DNA of 64,000 bases from Pseudomonas fluorescens (GTDB taxonomy: Bacteria > Pseudomonadota > Gammaproteobacteria > Pseudomonadales > Pseudomonadaceae): NCBI RefSeq assembly GCF_902497745.1, contig NZ_CABVHJ010000011.1:62001-126000 (forward strand). Direction: 5' to 3'. Under the pieces are notes generated by a model. That model was not told where the DNA came from. It worked only from the letters and a program-made list of their open reading frames with translations, and made no database searches. Shown piece by piece: positions 1 through 8,778 of the stretch (its first letter is position 1; each line of letters begins with the position of its first letter). The position numbers were made by a program, and so were the translations under genes.

Positions 1-30
1 GCGCAAACCAGATGCCCAAGGAGTACAGCC

Positions 31-1095
31 ATGTGGGGTTATAGCTTGCGGCGTCTGCTGCTGATCGTGCCGACCTTGCTCGCGATCCTGCTGGTCAATT
101 TCGTCATCGTGCAAGCCGCGCCCGGTGGCCCGGTAGAGCAAGCCATCGCGCGCTTGCAAGGCATTGGCGTCGGCGCGGCAGTGGGCTCCAGCCACGTCGA
201 AACCGTTGGTGGCGAATCCCGCGCGACCCGTGGGCTGGACCCGAAACTGGTGGCCGATATCGAGCGCCAGTACGGCTTCGATAAGCCGGCCAGCGAGCGC
301 TTGTGGCTGATGCTCAAAAGCTATGCGCAACTGGATTTCGGTCAGAGTTTCTTTCGCGGTGCCAGCGTCACCGAATTGATCTGGCAGAAGTTGCCAGTGA
401 CGTTGTCGCTGGGTCTGTGGGCGACGCTGATCACCTATCTGGTGTCGATTCCGCTGGGCATTCGCAAAGCCGTGCACAACGGTTCGGCGTTCGATGTCTG
501 GAGCAGCGTGGCGATCATCATCGGTTATGCGTTGCCGGGATTTCTCTTCGCGCTGTTGCTGATCGTGGTGTTTGCCGGTGGCACGGCGCTGGACTGGTTT
601 CCGGTGCGCGGGCTGGTCTCGGACAACTTCGCCGAGCTGTCGCCGTGGGCGAAGGTGGCCGACTATTTCTGGCACTTGGTGCTGCCGGTGACTGCCTTGG
701 TCATCGGTGGTTTCGCCACGTTGACGATCCTCACCAAGAACAGCTTTCTCAACGAGATCTCGCGGCTGTACGTGGTGACCGCGCGCGCCAAAGGGCTGAG
801 TCAAAGGCAGGTGTTGTACGGCCATGTGTTTCGCAATGCGATGCTGCTGGTCGTTGCCGGTTTGCCGCAAGCGCTGGTGACGGTGTTCTTCGGCGGCTCG
901 CTGCTGATCGAAGTGATCTTTTCCCTCGATGGTCTCGGCCGCCTCAGTTACGAAGCGGCGGTGGCACGTGACTACCCGGTGGTGTTCGGCTCGCTGTTTA
1001 TCTTCACCCTGTTTGGCCTGCTGATAAAACTGCTCGGCGACCTCTGCTACACGCTGGTCGACCCGCGCATCGACTTCACCGCGAGGGCTGCCTGA
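31..1095 (+). CDS. yejB: Peptide ABC transporter permease, YejB-like (copy 1)
   Basis: Inner-membrane permease of a DppB/OppB-type importer, closest in architecture to YejB of the YejABEF system that takes up peptides, including microcin C in E. coli. It is 354 residues with an N-terminal membrane anchor starting MWGYSLRRLLL, a long periplasmic segment (about residues 30-105), then five or so membrane spans. The EAA loop (ARAKGLSQ, about residues 250-270) docks the ATPase. The ATG follows an AAGGAG ribosome site. Its stop overlaps the start of the next permease (TGATG), so the two are translationally coupled. The binding-protein gene would lie left of the window. A second, very similar copy sits at 58078-59139. 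The family is certain; the substrate is inferred. Confidence 0.93.
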   Translation: MWGYSLRRLLLIVPTLLAILLVNFVIVQAAPGGPVEQAIARLQGIGVGAAVGSSHVETVGGESRATRGLDPKLVADIERQYGFDKPASERLWLMLKSYAQLDFGQSFFRGASVTELIWQKLPVTLSLGLWATLITYLVSIPLGIRKAVHNGSAFDVWSSVAIIIGYALPGFLFALLLIVVFAGGTALDWFPVRGLVSDNFAELSPWAKVADYFWHLVLPVTALVIGGFATLTILTKNSFLNEISRLYVVTARAKGLSQRQVLYGHVFRNAMLLVVAGLPQALVTVFFGGSLLIEVIFSLDGLGRLSYEAAVARDYPVVFGSLFIFTLFGLLIKLLGDLCYTLVDPRIDFTARAA

Positions 1096-2117
1096 TGCTG
1101 ACGTTATCTCCAATCGGTCAGCGTCGCTGGGCGCGCTTCAAGGCACATCGGCGTGGCTGGTGGTCGTTGTGGCTGTTTCTCGCGCTGTTCGGCCTGAGCC
1201 TTGGCGGTGAGCTGGTGGCCAATGACAAGCCGCTGCTGGTGGCGTATCAGGGCGACTGGTATTTCCCCGCGTTCAAGCGCTACACCGAGCAGGATTTCGG
1301 CGGCGAGTTGCCGTTTCAGCCGGACTATCGCAGCACGCAGGTGCGGCAATTGATCGAGGGGCAGGGCGGGCGGATGTGGTTTGCGCCGATTCCGTTCGCG
1401 TTCGACACGGTCAATTACGACCTGACGGAACCGGCACCGAGTCCGCCCAGTAGCGAAAACTGGCTGGGCACGGATGATCAAGCGCGCGATGTGCTGGCGC
1501 GGGTGATTTTCGGCACGCGTATATCGCTGCTGTTTGCCTTGGCGCTGACCGCAGCGAGTGCAGTGATTGGCATCGCTGCCGGCGCGTTGCAGGGTTACTA
1601 CGGCGGTTGGGTCGACTTGATCGGTCAGCGCTTGCTGGAGGTCTGGTCGGGGCTGCCGGTGTTGTACCTGCTGATCATTCTGTCCGGGTTTGTCGAACCG
1701 AATTTCTGGTGGTTGCTGGGGATCATGGCGCTGTTTTCCTGGTTGAGCCTGGTCGATGTGGTGCGGGCCGAGTTCCTGCGCAGCCGTGGCCTGGAATATG
1801 TGAAAGCGGCGCGGGCTCTGGGTGTCGGCGATGCGCAGGTAATTGTTCGACACATTCTGCCCAATGCCATGAGCGCCACGCTGACCTATCTGCCGTTCAT
1901 TCTCACCGGGGCGATTGCGACTTTGTCGGCGCTGGATTTTCTCGGTTTCGGCATGCCGGCCGGCAGTGCTTCGCTGGGCGAGTTGATCGGTCAGGGCAAG
2001 AGCAATCTGCAAGCGCCGTGGCTGGGTTTGACCGCGTTCTTTGCCTTGGCACTGATTCTTTCATTGCTGGTTTTCATCGGCGAGGCCTGCCGTGATGCGT
2101 TTGATCCGAGGACTTGA
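1095..2117 (+). CDS. yejE: Peptide ABC transporter permease, YejE-like (copy 1)
   Basis: Second inner-membrane permease of the YejABEF-like importer, 340 residues. It has the family's N-terminal cytoplasmic stretch with a GWWSLW membrane entry, a long periplasmic insert (about residues 40-135) ending in NWLGTDDQ, and a DppC-type permease domain with its EAA loop near residues 236-256. It overlaps yejB by one base and ends two bases before the ATG of the ATPase gene, so the three form one operon. The other copy (57056-58078) has exactly the same length and nearly the same sequence in the conserved parts. The assignment rests on the family pattern; the transported peptide is unknown. Confidence 0.93.
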   Translation: MLTLSPIGQRRWARFKAHRRGWWSLWLFLALFGLSLGGELVANDKPLLVAYQGDWYFPAFKRYTEQDFGGELPFQPDYRSTQVRQLIEGQGGRMWFAPIPFAFDTVNYDLTEPAPSPPSSENWLGTDDQARDVLARVIFGTRISLLFALALTAASAVIGIAAGALQGYYGGWVDLIGQRLLEVWSGLPVLYLLIILSGFVEPNFWWLLGIMALFSWLSLVDVVRAEFLRSRGLEYVKAARALGVGDAQVIVRHILPNAMSATLTYLPFILTGAIATLSALDFLGFGMPAGSASLGELIGQGKSNLQAPWLGLTAFFALALILSLLVFIGEACRDAFDPRT

Positions 2118-2118
2118 G

Positions 2119-3693
2119 ATGCCTGAACATCTGATCGAAATACGCGATCTGCGCGTCGCCTTCAATGGCCAGTCTGTGGTGCACGGCATCGACCTTGATA
2201 TCCGCCCCGGCGAATGTCTGGCGCTGGTCGGCGAATCCGGCTCGGGCAAATCGGTGACGGCGCACAGCATTCTGCAACTGCTTGACCCGGCCATCACCCG
2301 GATCGACGGCAGCATCCGTTATGCCGGCGAGGAGCTGCTTGGCGTGCATGAGCGCTACTTGCGGCAGTTGCGTGGCAACCGTATCGCGATGATTTTTCAG
2401 GAGCCGATGAGTTCGCTGAACCCTTTGCACACGATTGAGCGGCAACTGGGCGAAAGCCTCGCGCTGCACAAGGGACTGGCCGGGGCGGCGGCGCGCCAAC
2501 GGATTCTGCAGTTGCTCGAACTGGTCGGCATTCAACGCCCGCGCGAACGGCTCAAGGCCTATCCGCATCAACTGTCGGGCGGTCAGCGACAACGGGTGAT
2601 GATCGCCATGGCGCTGGCCTGCGAACCGCAGTTGTTGATCGCCGACGAGCCGACCACCGCGCTGGACGTGACCGTGCAACGCAAGATTCTGCTGTTGCTC
2701 AAAGAACTGCAGGAGCGCCTGGGCATGGCGCTGTTGATCATCAGTCATGATCTGAATCTGGTGCGAAACATCGCTCAGCGAGTGGCGGTCATGCGTGGCG
2801 GTCTGATCGTCGAACAAGCGTCGTGTGAACAGTTGTTCAGCGCGCCGCAACATCCTTACAGCATCGAGTTGCTCAACGCCGAGCCGGGTGGCGAGGCGTT
2901 GTGCCGGGAGCCTGCGGAGGATTTGCTGGAGGTGCGCGATCTCAATGTGCGCTTCCGTTTGGGCGGCGGATGGCTGCGCGCGAAGTCGTACTTGCACGCG
3001 GTCAACGGCATTGACTTGAATCTTCAGCGCGGCAAGACCTTGGGGATTGTCGGCGAATCCGGTTCCGGCAAGTCGACGCTGGGCCAGGCGATTCTGCGTT
3101 TGCTCGACGCGCAAGGCAGTATTCGCTTTCAAGGAGAGGCGCTGGAGCATTTGAGCGGCAAACAACTTCGGCCGCTACGCAAACGTCTGCAAGTGGTGTT
3201 TCAGGATCCGTTTGGCAGCCTCAGTCCGCGCCTGTGTGTGGAGCAGATCATCGCCGAAGGTCTACAGGTGCACAGCGATTTGAATGCCGCTGAGCGCGAA
3301 CGGGCGGTGATCGATGTGCTGCGCGAAGTCGGTCTCGACCCTGCCACCCGCCATCGCTATCCCCACGAGTTTTCCGGTGGTCAGCGGCAACGCATCGCCA
3401 TTGCCCGGGCGCTGGTGCTCAAGCCTGACTTGATCCTGCTGGATGAGCCGACGTCGGCACTGGATCGCACGGTGCAAAAGCAGATCGTCGCGTTGCTGAG
3501 GCGTTTGCAGGCAGAGCACGGCCTGACCTATCTGTTCATCAGCCACGATCTGGCGGTGGTGCGCGCGTTGGCGCATGACTTGATCGTGATGAAGGATGGC
3601 GAGGTGGTGGAGCGCGGTGAGACGAACGCGCTGTTTCATGCGGCGCAGCATTCGTATACCCGGGAGCTACTAGCCGCGTCATACACCGAGTAA
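2119..3693 (+). CDS. yejF: Peptide ABC transporter ATPase with two nucleotide-binding domains, YejF-like (copy 1)
   Basis: ATP-hydrolysing subunit of the peptide importer, 524 residues, with two fused ABC domains as in YejF. Walker A motifs GESGSGKS lie near residues 38 and 312, signature motifs SGGQRQR near 152 and 418, and each half ends in an oligopeptide-type C-terminal domain (HPY segment near 255). The ATG at 2119 is preferred to an in-frame one at 2092 because it starts right after the yejE stop and aligns with the paralogue at 55472-57046. That paralogue is also 524 residues. The gene ends an operon and is followed directly by a REP hairpin. Confidence 0.93.
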   Translation: MPEHLIEIRDLRVAFNGQSVVHGIDLDIRPGECLALVGESGSGKSVTAHSILQLLDPAITRIDGSIRYAGEELLGVHERYLRQLRGNRIAMIFQEPMSSLNPLHTIERQLGESLALHKGLAGAAARQRILQLLELVGIQRPRERLKAYPHQLSGGQRQRVMIAMALACEPQLLIADEPTTALDVTVQRKILLLLKELQERLGMALLIISHDLNLVRNIAQRVAVMRGGLIVEQASCEQLFSAPQHPYSIELLNAEPGGEALCREPAEDLLEVRDLNVRFRLGGGWLRAKSYLHAVNGIDLNLQRGKTLGIVGESGSGKSTLGQAILRLLDAQGSIRFQGEALEHLSGKQLRPLRKRLQVVFQDPFGSLSPRLCVEQIIAEGLQVHSDLNAAERERAVIDVLREVGLDPATRHRYPHEFSGGQRQRIAIARALVLKPDLILLDEPTSALDRTVQKQIVALLRRLQAEHGLTYLFISHDLAVVRALAHDLIVMKDGEVVERGETNALFHAAQHSYTRELLAASYTE

Positions 3694-3695
3694 CC

Positions 3696-3791
3696 CTGTA
3701 GGAGCTGTCGAGTGAAACGAGGCTGCGATCTTTTGACTTTGGGTTTGAAAAAGCAAGGTCAAAAGATCGCAGCGTGCCGCAGCTCCTACAG
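3696..3791. repeat. REP doublet, CTGTAGGAGCTG type
   Basis: Two inverted copies of a Pseudomonas REP element (CTGTAGGAGCTG ... CAGCTCCTACAG) flanking a GATCTTTTGAC / GTCAAAAGATC inner stem. It begins three bases after the yejF stop. The same type recurs at 31022, 41229 and 53769. Confidence 0.85.
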
Positions 3792-3802
3792 CGCCGAAAC
3801 GC

Positions 3803-3832
3803 AAAAATCCCGCCACTGGGGGCGGGATTTTT
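3803..3832. terminator. Bidirectional rho-independent terminator
   Basis: AAAAATCCCGCC / GGCGGGATTTTT form a perfect 12-bp stem around a six-base loop, giving a T tract on both strands. It sits between the convergent yejF-like gene and the SCP2-domain gene and can stop transcription from both. Confidence 0.88.
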
Positions 3833-3851
3833 GTGTCACTGAACGTCGCTA

Positions 3852-4169
3852 TTACGCCGGGAACAGCTCGGACAGTTTCATCGACAGCATCATGTCGCCT
3901 TCAACGCGCAGCTTGCCGCCCATGAAAGCCTGCATGCCATCGGTATCGCCGCTGACGATACCTTTCAGGGTTTCGCTGTCCAGCACCAGCGTGCAGTTGG
4001 CGTCCGGGTTTTCGCCTTCCTGGATGTCGCAGGTGCCGTCTTTGACGATCAGCGAGTACTGCTTGTCTTCGTCAGTGATGTTGAAACCGAAGACCAGATC
4101 CAGACCGGCAGCAGCGGCTGGGTTGAACTTGGCTTGCATTGCTTTTACGGCATCGGCTACGGAGGTCAT
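3852..4169 (-). CDS. SCP2 sterol-binding domain protein
   Basis: Small soluble protein of 105 residues that is a single SCP2 (sterol carrier protein 2) lipid-binding fold: N-terminal helix with MQAKFNPAAAAGLDLVFGF, then INDEDKQYSLIVKDGTC-like strands and a C-terminal KGIVSGDTDGMQAFMGGKLRVEGD segment typical of the family. It has no signal peptide. Bacterial SCP2 proteins are thought to bind hydrophobic or acyl ligands, but the ligand here cannot be read from the sequence. The ATG at 4169 has an AAGGAT-like ribosome site. It lies alone, 50 bases downstream of the phosphatase gene on the same strand, and ends at a bidirectional terminator. Confidence 0.88.
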   Translation of the reverse strand: MTSVADAVKAMQAKFNPAAAAGLDLVFGFNITDEDKQYSLIVKDGTCDIQEGENPDANCTLVLDSETLKGIVSGDTDGMQAFMGGKLRVEGDMMLSMKLSELFPA

Positions 4170-4219
4170 GGTTCGATCCTTATGAGGTTGATTACAGCAA
4201 GGTTCACAGTTAACCGGAC

Positions 4220-4930
4220 TCAGCGAAAAGTGATGAGTTCCGGAGCCTTCAACAGCTGCAGATGCGCATGACTGTTGAAGGAGGCCAAAGCCACCTCGCG
4301 ACCGCGGAACTTCAGCTGGTTGAGCGAGGTGTTGACGATTTGCCAGTTCAATTCAAAGGCCTGTCTGGCAGGCATTTGCGTAATGAGGTGGAGCAGGGCA
4401 GTGATGGTGCCGCCGGAGGTGAACACGGCGATTTTCTGGTTTTTATCGGCCAGATCGAGGATCCGGTGCAGCCCGGCCTGGACGCGTTCGACGAAACCCA
4501 GCCAGCTTTCCAGCCCCGGCGTGTCGTATGTGCCGGCCAGCCAGCGTTCGATGATCAGGGCGAAAATACGTTGGAATTCGCCACGGTTCTGTGCGGCGTT
4601 GCGCAAGATGTCGAGGGCTTCCGGCTCGTCCGCCAGCATGTCCGGGAGCAGGGCGCGGATCACCGCATCGGCATCGAATTCGTTGAAGGCGGAATCGGTT
4701 TCCAGGATCGGTACCGACAGCCCTTTGGCGGCGAACTGTTCCAGCGCGCTGGTGGCCGTGTGCTGCTGACGACGCAGGTCTCCGGCGAGGCAGCGATCGA
4801 AGCTGATCCCCAGTTCAGCGAGGTGCTGACCGAGGATTTCTGCCTGACGCACACCGGTCGGCGACAGGACGTCATAGTCGTCTGCACCAAAGGAGGCCTG
4901 GCCATGTCGAATCAAATAGATACTGCCCAC
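4220..4930 (-). CDS. Histidine phosphatase family protein
   Basis: Phosphoglycerate-mutase-like phosphatase of the two-histidine superfamily, about 236 residues. The catalytic RHG motif is at residues 8-10 (IYLIRHGQASF), an LSPTGVRQAEILG stretch follows, and the second catalytic histidine is probably in the C-terminal VFTSGGTITALLH region, where the family's usual GH is replaced by SGG. That substitution is worth noting, because it makes catalytic activity less certain. I chose the GTG at 4930 because the RHG motif normally lies within the first ten residues; a TTG at 4993 would add 21 residues with no family counterpart. The substrate is unknown. The gene is divergent from sohB. Confidence 0.83.
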   Translation of the reverse strand: MGSIYLIRHGQASFGADDYDVLSPTGVRQAEILGQHLAELGISFDRCLAGDLRRQQHTATSALEQFAAKGLSVPILETDSAFNEFDADAVIRALLPDMLADEPEALDILRNAAQNRGEFQRIFALIIERWLAGTYDTPGLESWLGFVERVQAGLHRILDLADKNQKIAVFTSGGTITALLHLITQMPARQAFELNWQIVNTSLNQLKFRGREVALASFNSHAHLQLLKAPELITFR

Positions 4931-5134
4931 GTCCGCGTCATCCCGGTACGTTGAAGGTTTGGCGAGGTTATGAGGATGACGGGTAGCTGTCAATGAAAAA
5001 ACATACGCTTGTTTGAAATGCCCGTTACAGGGGTGTTGCCAGAGGTTTCACGGCTGGCCGATGAGCCGGCGCATGGGTATGCTGGAGCCATCCCGCGTGT
5101 GTTTCACATCCACGCACTGTTCTAAGGAGTCTCT

Positions 5135-6166
5135 GTGGAGTTTTTCACCGAATACGCCAGCTTCCTGGCCAAGACCGTCACTCTGGTGATTGCCATTCTG
5201 GTGGTGCTTGCCAGTTTTGCTGCATTGCGCAGCAAAGGCCGGCGCAAATCTGCCGGTCAGTTGCAGGTCAGCAAGCTCAATGATTTCTACAAGGGTCTGC
5301 GTGAGCGGCTGGAGCAGACTTTGCTCGACAAGGATCAGCTCAAGGCTTTGCGCAAGGGCGAAGCCAAGTCCGAGAAAAGCGCGAAAAAGCAGAAGAAGCA
5401 GCCAGAAGCCAAATCCCGCGTATTCGTCCTCGATTTCGACGGCGACATCAAAGCTTCCGCGACCGAAAGCCTGCGCCATGAAATCACCGCGCTGCTGACC
5501 CTCGCCACACCCAAGGACGAAGTGGTCCTGCGTCTGGAAAGCGGTGGCGGCATGGTCCATAGCTACGGCCTTGCATCGTCGCAACTGGCGCGTATTCGCG
5601 AGGCCGGCGTGCCGTTGACCGTGTGCATCGACAAGGTCGCGGCCAGCGGCGGCTACATGATGGCGTGCATTGGCGAGAAGATCATCAGCGCGCCGTTCGC
5701 GATTCTTGGTTCGATCGGTGTAGTGGCGCAATTGCCTAACGTCAATCGCTTGCTGAAGAAGCACGATATCGACTTTGAAGTCCTCACCGCCGGCGAGTAC
5801 AAACGCACCCTGACCGTGTTTGGCGAAAACACCGAGAAGGGCCGGGAGAAGTTCCAGGAAGACCTGGACATCACTCATCAGCTGTTCAAGAACTTCGTCG
5901 CCCGCTATCGCCCGCAACTGGCGATTGACGACGTGGCGACCGGTGAAGTCTGGCTCGGCGTTGCGGCGCTGGATAAGCAACTGGTCGATGAACTCAAGAC
6001 CAGCGATGAATACCTGGCAGACCGGGCGAAAAAGGCCGAGGTCTATCACCTGCACTACGCCGAGCGCAAAAGCCTGCAAGAGCGCATTGGCATGGCTGCC
6101 AGCGGTTCAGTCGACCGCGTGCTGCTGAGCTGGTGGAGTCGCTTGACCCAGCAGCGCTTCTGGTAA
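5135..6166 (+). CDS. sohB: Probable protease SohB (signal peptide peptidase family S49)
   Basis: Membrane-anchored serine protease of 343 residues facing the periplasm. It has one N-terminal membrane span (about residues 8-28), a lysine-rich charged linker (about 70-95, KSEKSAKKQKKQ), and an S49 protease domain with the AASGGYMMA motif whose serine (about 171) is the family nucleophile. The catalytic lysine is expected in GEYKRTLT near residue 222. The start is a GTG placed seven bases after AAGGAG. E. coli SohB suppresses loss of DegP, so a role in envelope protein turnover is likely. It is monocistronic and ends at a strong bidirectional terminator. Confidence 0.93.
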   Translation: MEFFTEYASFLAKTVTLVIAILVVLASFAALRSKGRRKSAGQLQVSKLNDFYKGLRERLEQTLLDKDQLKALRKGEAKSEKSAKKQKKQPEAKSRVFVLDFDGDIKASATESLRHEITALLTLATPKDEVVLRLESGGGMVHSYGLASSQLARIREAGVPLTVCIDKVAASGGYMMACIGEKIISAPFAILGSIGVVAQLPNVNRLLKKHDIDFEVLTAGEYKRTLTVFGENTEKGREKFQEDLDITHQLFKNFVARYRPQLAIDDVATGEVWLGVAALDKQLVDELKTSDEYLADRAKKAEVYHLHYAERKSLQERIGMAASGSVDRVLLSWWSRLTQQRFW

Positions 6167-6178
6167 ATCGAACAGGCA

Positions 6179-6213
6179 TAAAAAAACGCCGGTCACATGA
6201 CCGGCGTTTTTTT
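6179..6213. terminator. Bidirectional rho-independent terminator
   Basis: AAAAAACGCCGGTCA / TGACCGGCGTTTTTT forms a nearly perfect long hairpin with T tracts on both strands. It separates the convergent sohB and DUF934 genes. Confidence 0.92.
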
Positions 6214-6234
6214 GTCCGCGCTAAACCTGAAGAC

Positions 6235-6729
6235 TTAGCGGCGACGGAACAGCGGCAGCGGCTCGTCAGTGGCGGCCTGATAGGTCACCGAGAAGTCCTT
6301 GAGACCTTCAAGGGCTTCGTACGGGTCTTTATCGGCACGGATGGCAAAGGCGTCGAAGCCACAGCGGTGCATGTAGAACAGCTGATCGCGCAGCACGTCG
6401 CCAATCGCCCGCAGTTCACCTTTGAAACCGTAACGGTCACGCAGCAGGCGGGCGTTGGAGTAGTTGCGGCCGTCGGTGAACGCCGGGAAGTTCAAGGCAA
6501 TCACCTGAAACTCAGTGACGTCTTCACCGATTTCCTCGGCTTCTTCGTCGGCGTCCAGCCACACACCCAGACCGCCGTCGCGAGCCTTGAGCATGCGGCT
6601 ATGTTCGCGCCACAGTTGCAGCGGCACGATCAGATCGTCGCAGTTGCTGATCTCGTCGATGTTGAAATCCTTGGGCAGCAAGTGCCAGGTTTCGTCGACG
6701 ACCTCGTTGTTCTTAATGATTCGCTGCAT
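6235..6729 (-). CDS. DUF934 protein, sulfite reductase-associated
   Basis: Protein of 164 residues belonging to DUF934, a family found almost always next to the assimilatory sulfite reductase of pseudomonads and related proteobacteria. It starts MQRIIKNNEVVDETWHLLPKD and contains the family's PLQLW ... GVWLDADEE ... ALNFPAFTDGRNYSNARLLR stretch (about residues 45-110). The start overlaps the end of cysI by 17 bases, so the two are co-translated. A role in sulfite reduction, perhaps in electron delivery or assembly, follows from context only. The ATG at 6729 is the only start that keeps the family's N terminus. Confidence 0.9.
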   Translation of the reverse strand: MQRIIKNNEVVDETWHLLPKDFNIDEISNCDDLIVPLQLWREHSRMLKARDGGLGVWLDADEEAEEIGEDVTEFQVIALNFPAFTDGRNYSNARLLRDRYGFKGELRAIGDVLRDQLFYMHRCGFDAFAIRADKDPYEALEGLKDFSVTYQAATDEPLPLFRRR

Positions 6730-8371
6730 AGACGCGTTCCTTGAAGAGGTCGATGCCAATACGCTGGTAGGTGTCGATGAAGCGCTCGTCTTCGGTACGT
6801 TGTTCAACGTACACGTCGATCAGCTTCGAGATCACGTCAGGCATGGCTTCCTGAGCGAAGGACGGGCCGAGGATCTTGCCCAGGCTCGCATCACGGCTGG
6901 CGCTGCCGCCGAGGGAGACCTGATAGAACTCTTCGCCTTTCTTGTCGACGCCGAGGATGCCGATGTGGCCGACGTGGTGGTGACCGCAGGCGTTCATGCA
7001 ACCGGAGATGTTCAGATCCAGCTCACCGATGTCGAACAGGTAGTCGAGGTCGTCGAAGCGACGCTGGATCGACTCGGCAATCGGGATCGACTTGGCGTTG
7101 GCCAGCGAGCAGAAATCACCGCCAGGGCAGCAGATGATGTCGGTCAGCAGACCGATGTTCGGCGTAGCGAAACCGCCTTCACGCAGCTCGCCCCAAAGGG
7201 TGAACAACTGACTCTGCTCGACGTCCGCCAGAATGATGTTCTGCTCGTGCGAGGTGCGCAGTTGACCGAAGCTGTAGCGGTCGGCCAGATCGGCGACGGC
7301 ATCGAGCTGCTTGTCAGTGATGTCGCCCGGGGCAACGCCGGTCGGCTTCAGCGACAGGGTCACGGCGACATAACCCGGCTTTTTGTGCGCCAGGGTGTTG
7401 CGGGTGCGCCAGCGAGCGAAACCCGGATGCTCTTTGTCGAGATCGGCGAGTTGCGCGGTCTGGTTTTCCAGCGCTTTGTAGTCCGGGTCGACGAAGTGCT
7501 TGGCCACGCGTTGCAGTTCAGCGTCGGTCAATGTGGTCTGGCCACCGCGCAGGTGTTCCATTTCCGCATCGACTTTCTGCGCAAACACTTCAGGCGTGAG
7601 GGCTTTGACGAGGATCTTGATCCGCGCCTTGTATTTGTTGTCGCGACGGCCGTAGCGGTTGTACACACGCAGGATGGCGTCGAGGTAGCTCAGCAGGTCC
7701 TGCCACGGCAGGAACTCGTTGATGAACGCGCCAACCACCGGCGTACGACCGAGGCCACCGCCCACCAGCACGCGGAAACCCAGTTCGCCAGCGGCGTTGT
7801 GCACCGGCTCAAGGCCGATGTCATGGACTTCAATGGCGGCACGGTCAGCGGTCGAACCGTTGACGGCGATCTTGAATTTACGCGGCAGGTAGGCGAATTC
7901 CGGGTGGAACGTCGTCCACTGACGGACGATTTCGCACCATGGGCGCGGGTCGATCACTTCGTCGGCGGCGACGCCGGCGAACTGGTCGGTAGTGACGTTG
8001 CGCAGGCAGTTGCCGCTGGTCTGGATCGCGTGCATCTGCACGGTGGCCAGTTCAGCGAGGATGTCCGGGATGTCTTCCACCGCCGGCCAGTTGAACTGCA
8101 CGTTCTGCCGCGTACTGATGTGGGCGTAGCCCTTGTCGTAGTCGCGGGCAATCTTGGCCATCATGCGCGTCTGACGCGAAGTCAGCTGGCCGTAAGGCAC
8201 CGCCACACGCAACATCGGCGCGAAGCGCTGGATGTACAGGCCATTTTGCAGGCGCAGGGGGCGGAATTCTTCTTCGCTCAGCTCACCTGCCAGATAGCGT
8301 CGGGTCTGATCACGGAACTGCTTGACGCGGTCCTCGATGATCCGCTGATCGTACTCGTCGTATACGTACAT
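6713..8371 (-). CDS. cysI: Assimilatory sulfite reductase hemoprotein (nitrite/sulfite reductase)
   Basis: Cytoplasmic siroheme and [4Fe-4S] enzyme of 552 residues that reduces sulfite to sulfide for cysteine synthesis. It has the duplicated ferredoxin-like plus NiR/SiR domain layout: RQNVQFNWPAVEDIPDIL near residues 85-105 and the cluster cysteines in CCPGGDFC (about 415) and SGCMNACGHHH (about 457). The start MYVYDEYDQRI at 8371 matches the usual N terminus of Pseudomonas CysI; longer forms would run into non-coding sequence. No flavoprotein (CysJ) gene is adjacent. The DUF934 partner overlaps it at the 3' end. The 293 bases upstream would hold its promoter, but I saw no clear operator. Confidence 0.95.
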   Translation of the reverse strand: MYVYDEYDQRIIEDRVKQFRDQTRRYLAGELSEEEFRPLRLQNGLYIQRFAPMLRVAVPYGQLTSRQTRMMAKIARDYDKGYAHISTRQNVQFNWPAVEDIPDILAELATVQMHAIQTSGNCLRNVTTDQFAGVAADEVIDPRPWCEIVRQWTTFHPEFAYLPRKFKIAVNGSTADRAAIEVHDIGLEPVHNAAGELGFRVLVGGGLGRTPVVGAFINEFLPWQDLLSYLDAILRVYNRYGRRDNKYKARIKILVKALTPEVFAQKVDAEMEHLRGGQTTLTDAELQRVAKHFVDPDYKALENQTAQLADLDKEHPGFARWRTRNTLAHKKPGYVAVTLSLKPTGVAPGDITDKQLDAVADLADRYSFGQLRTSHEQNIILADVEQSQLFTLWGELREGGFATPNIGLLTDIICCPGGDFCSLANAKSIPIAESIQRRFDDLDYLFDIGELDLNISGCMNACGHHHVGHIGILGVDKKGEEFYQVSLGGSASRDASLGKILGPSFAQEAMPDVISKLIDVYVEQRTEDERFIDTYQRIGIDLFKERVYAANH

Positions 8372-8664
8372 ATAAGTCCTGTTCTCAGGCTTTGGGCTAC
8401 TCGGAAAACGCTGCGTTTTCGCTTGCTGAAGTCCGATGGTGCCTCTGCAATTCTGCGCGCACGGCCGCGCGCTCCCTAAGGGAGCCGGGGCAATATACCT
8501 GTTTGCAGTTATGCGCAAAAGTGATGTTTGAGTATATGGAAAGAACCAAATCGCCTAACGAGAATGGCTGTCAACTAACCCACATTTGTCGTGCGGACAA
8601 TCATCGTCTTAACTGTGGTCGAGTCTTTCTGCAATCACCGATAAAACCGACAAGAGGCGATGCA

Positions 8665-8778
8665 ATGAGCAATCCGACCAAGGCAAGAAAAAGCGACAGC
8701 AGTGTCGATGCGTGGGCCATTTTGTTCCTGATCATTCTCGTAGTAGGGACAGCGGTATTCTGGGTCAGCCATCAGTAA
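8665..8778 (+). CDS. 37-residue single-span membrane peptide
   Basis: Tiny gene coding for 37 residues: a charged N terminus (MSNPTKARKSDSSVDAW) followed by one hydrophobic span (AILFLIILVVGTAVFWV) and a short SHQ tail. This is a classic small inner-membrane protein, N terminus probably inside. The ATG is preceded by AAGAGGCG at good spacing, and the hydrophobic pattern argues for real coding. Function unknown. It stands alone between the divergent cysI and a periplasmic-binding-protein gene. Confidence 0.7.
   Translation: MSNPTKARKSDSSVDAWAILFLIILVVGTAVFWVSHQ

Noticed and set aside
1..44. Possible tail of a yejA-like gene ending at a TAG at 42-44
   Set aside because: One frame is open from base 3 to this stop, but about 14 codons without recognisable sequence cannot support a gene call.
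6515..8479. A 654-codon open frame opposite cysI
   Set aside because: It lies entirely antisense to cysI and DUF934, which are clearly real; no motif or ribosome site.
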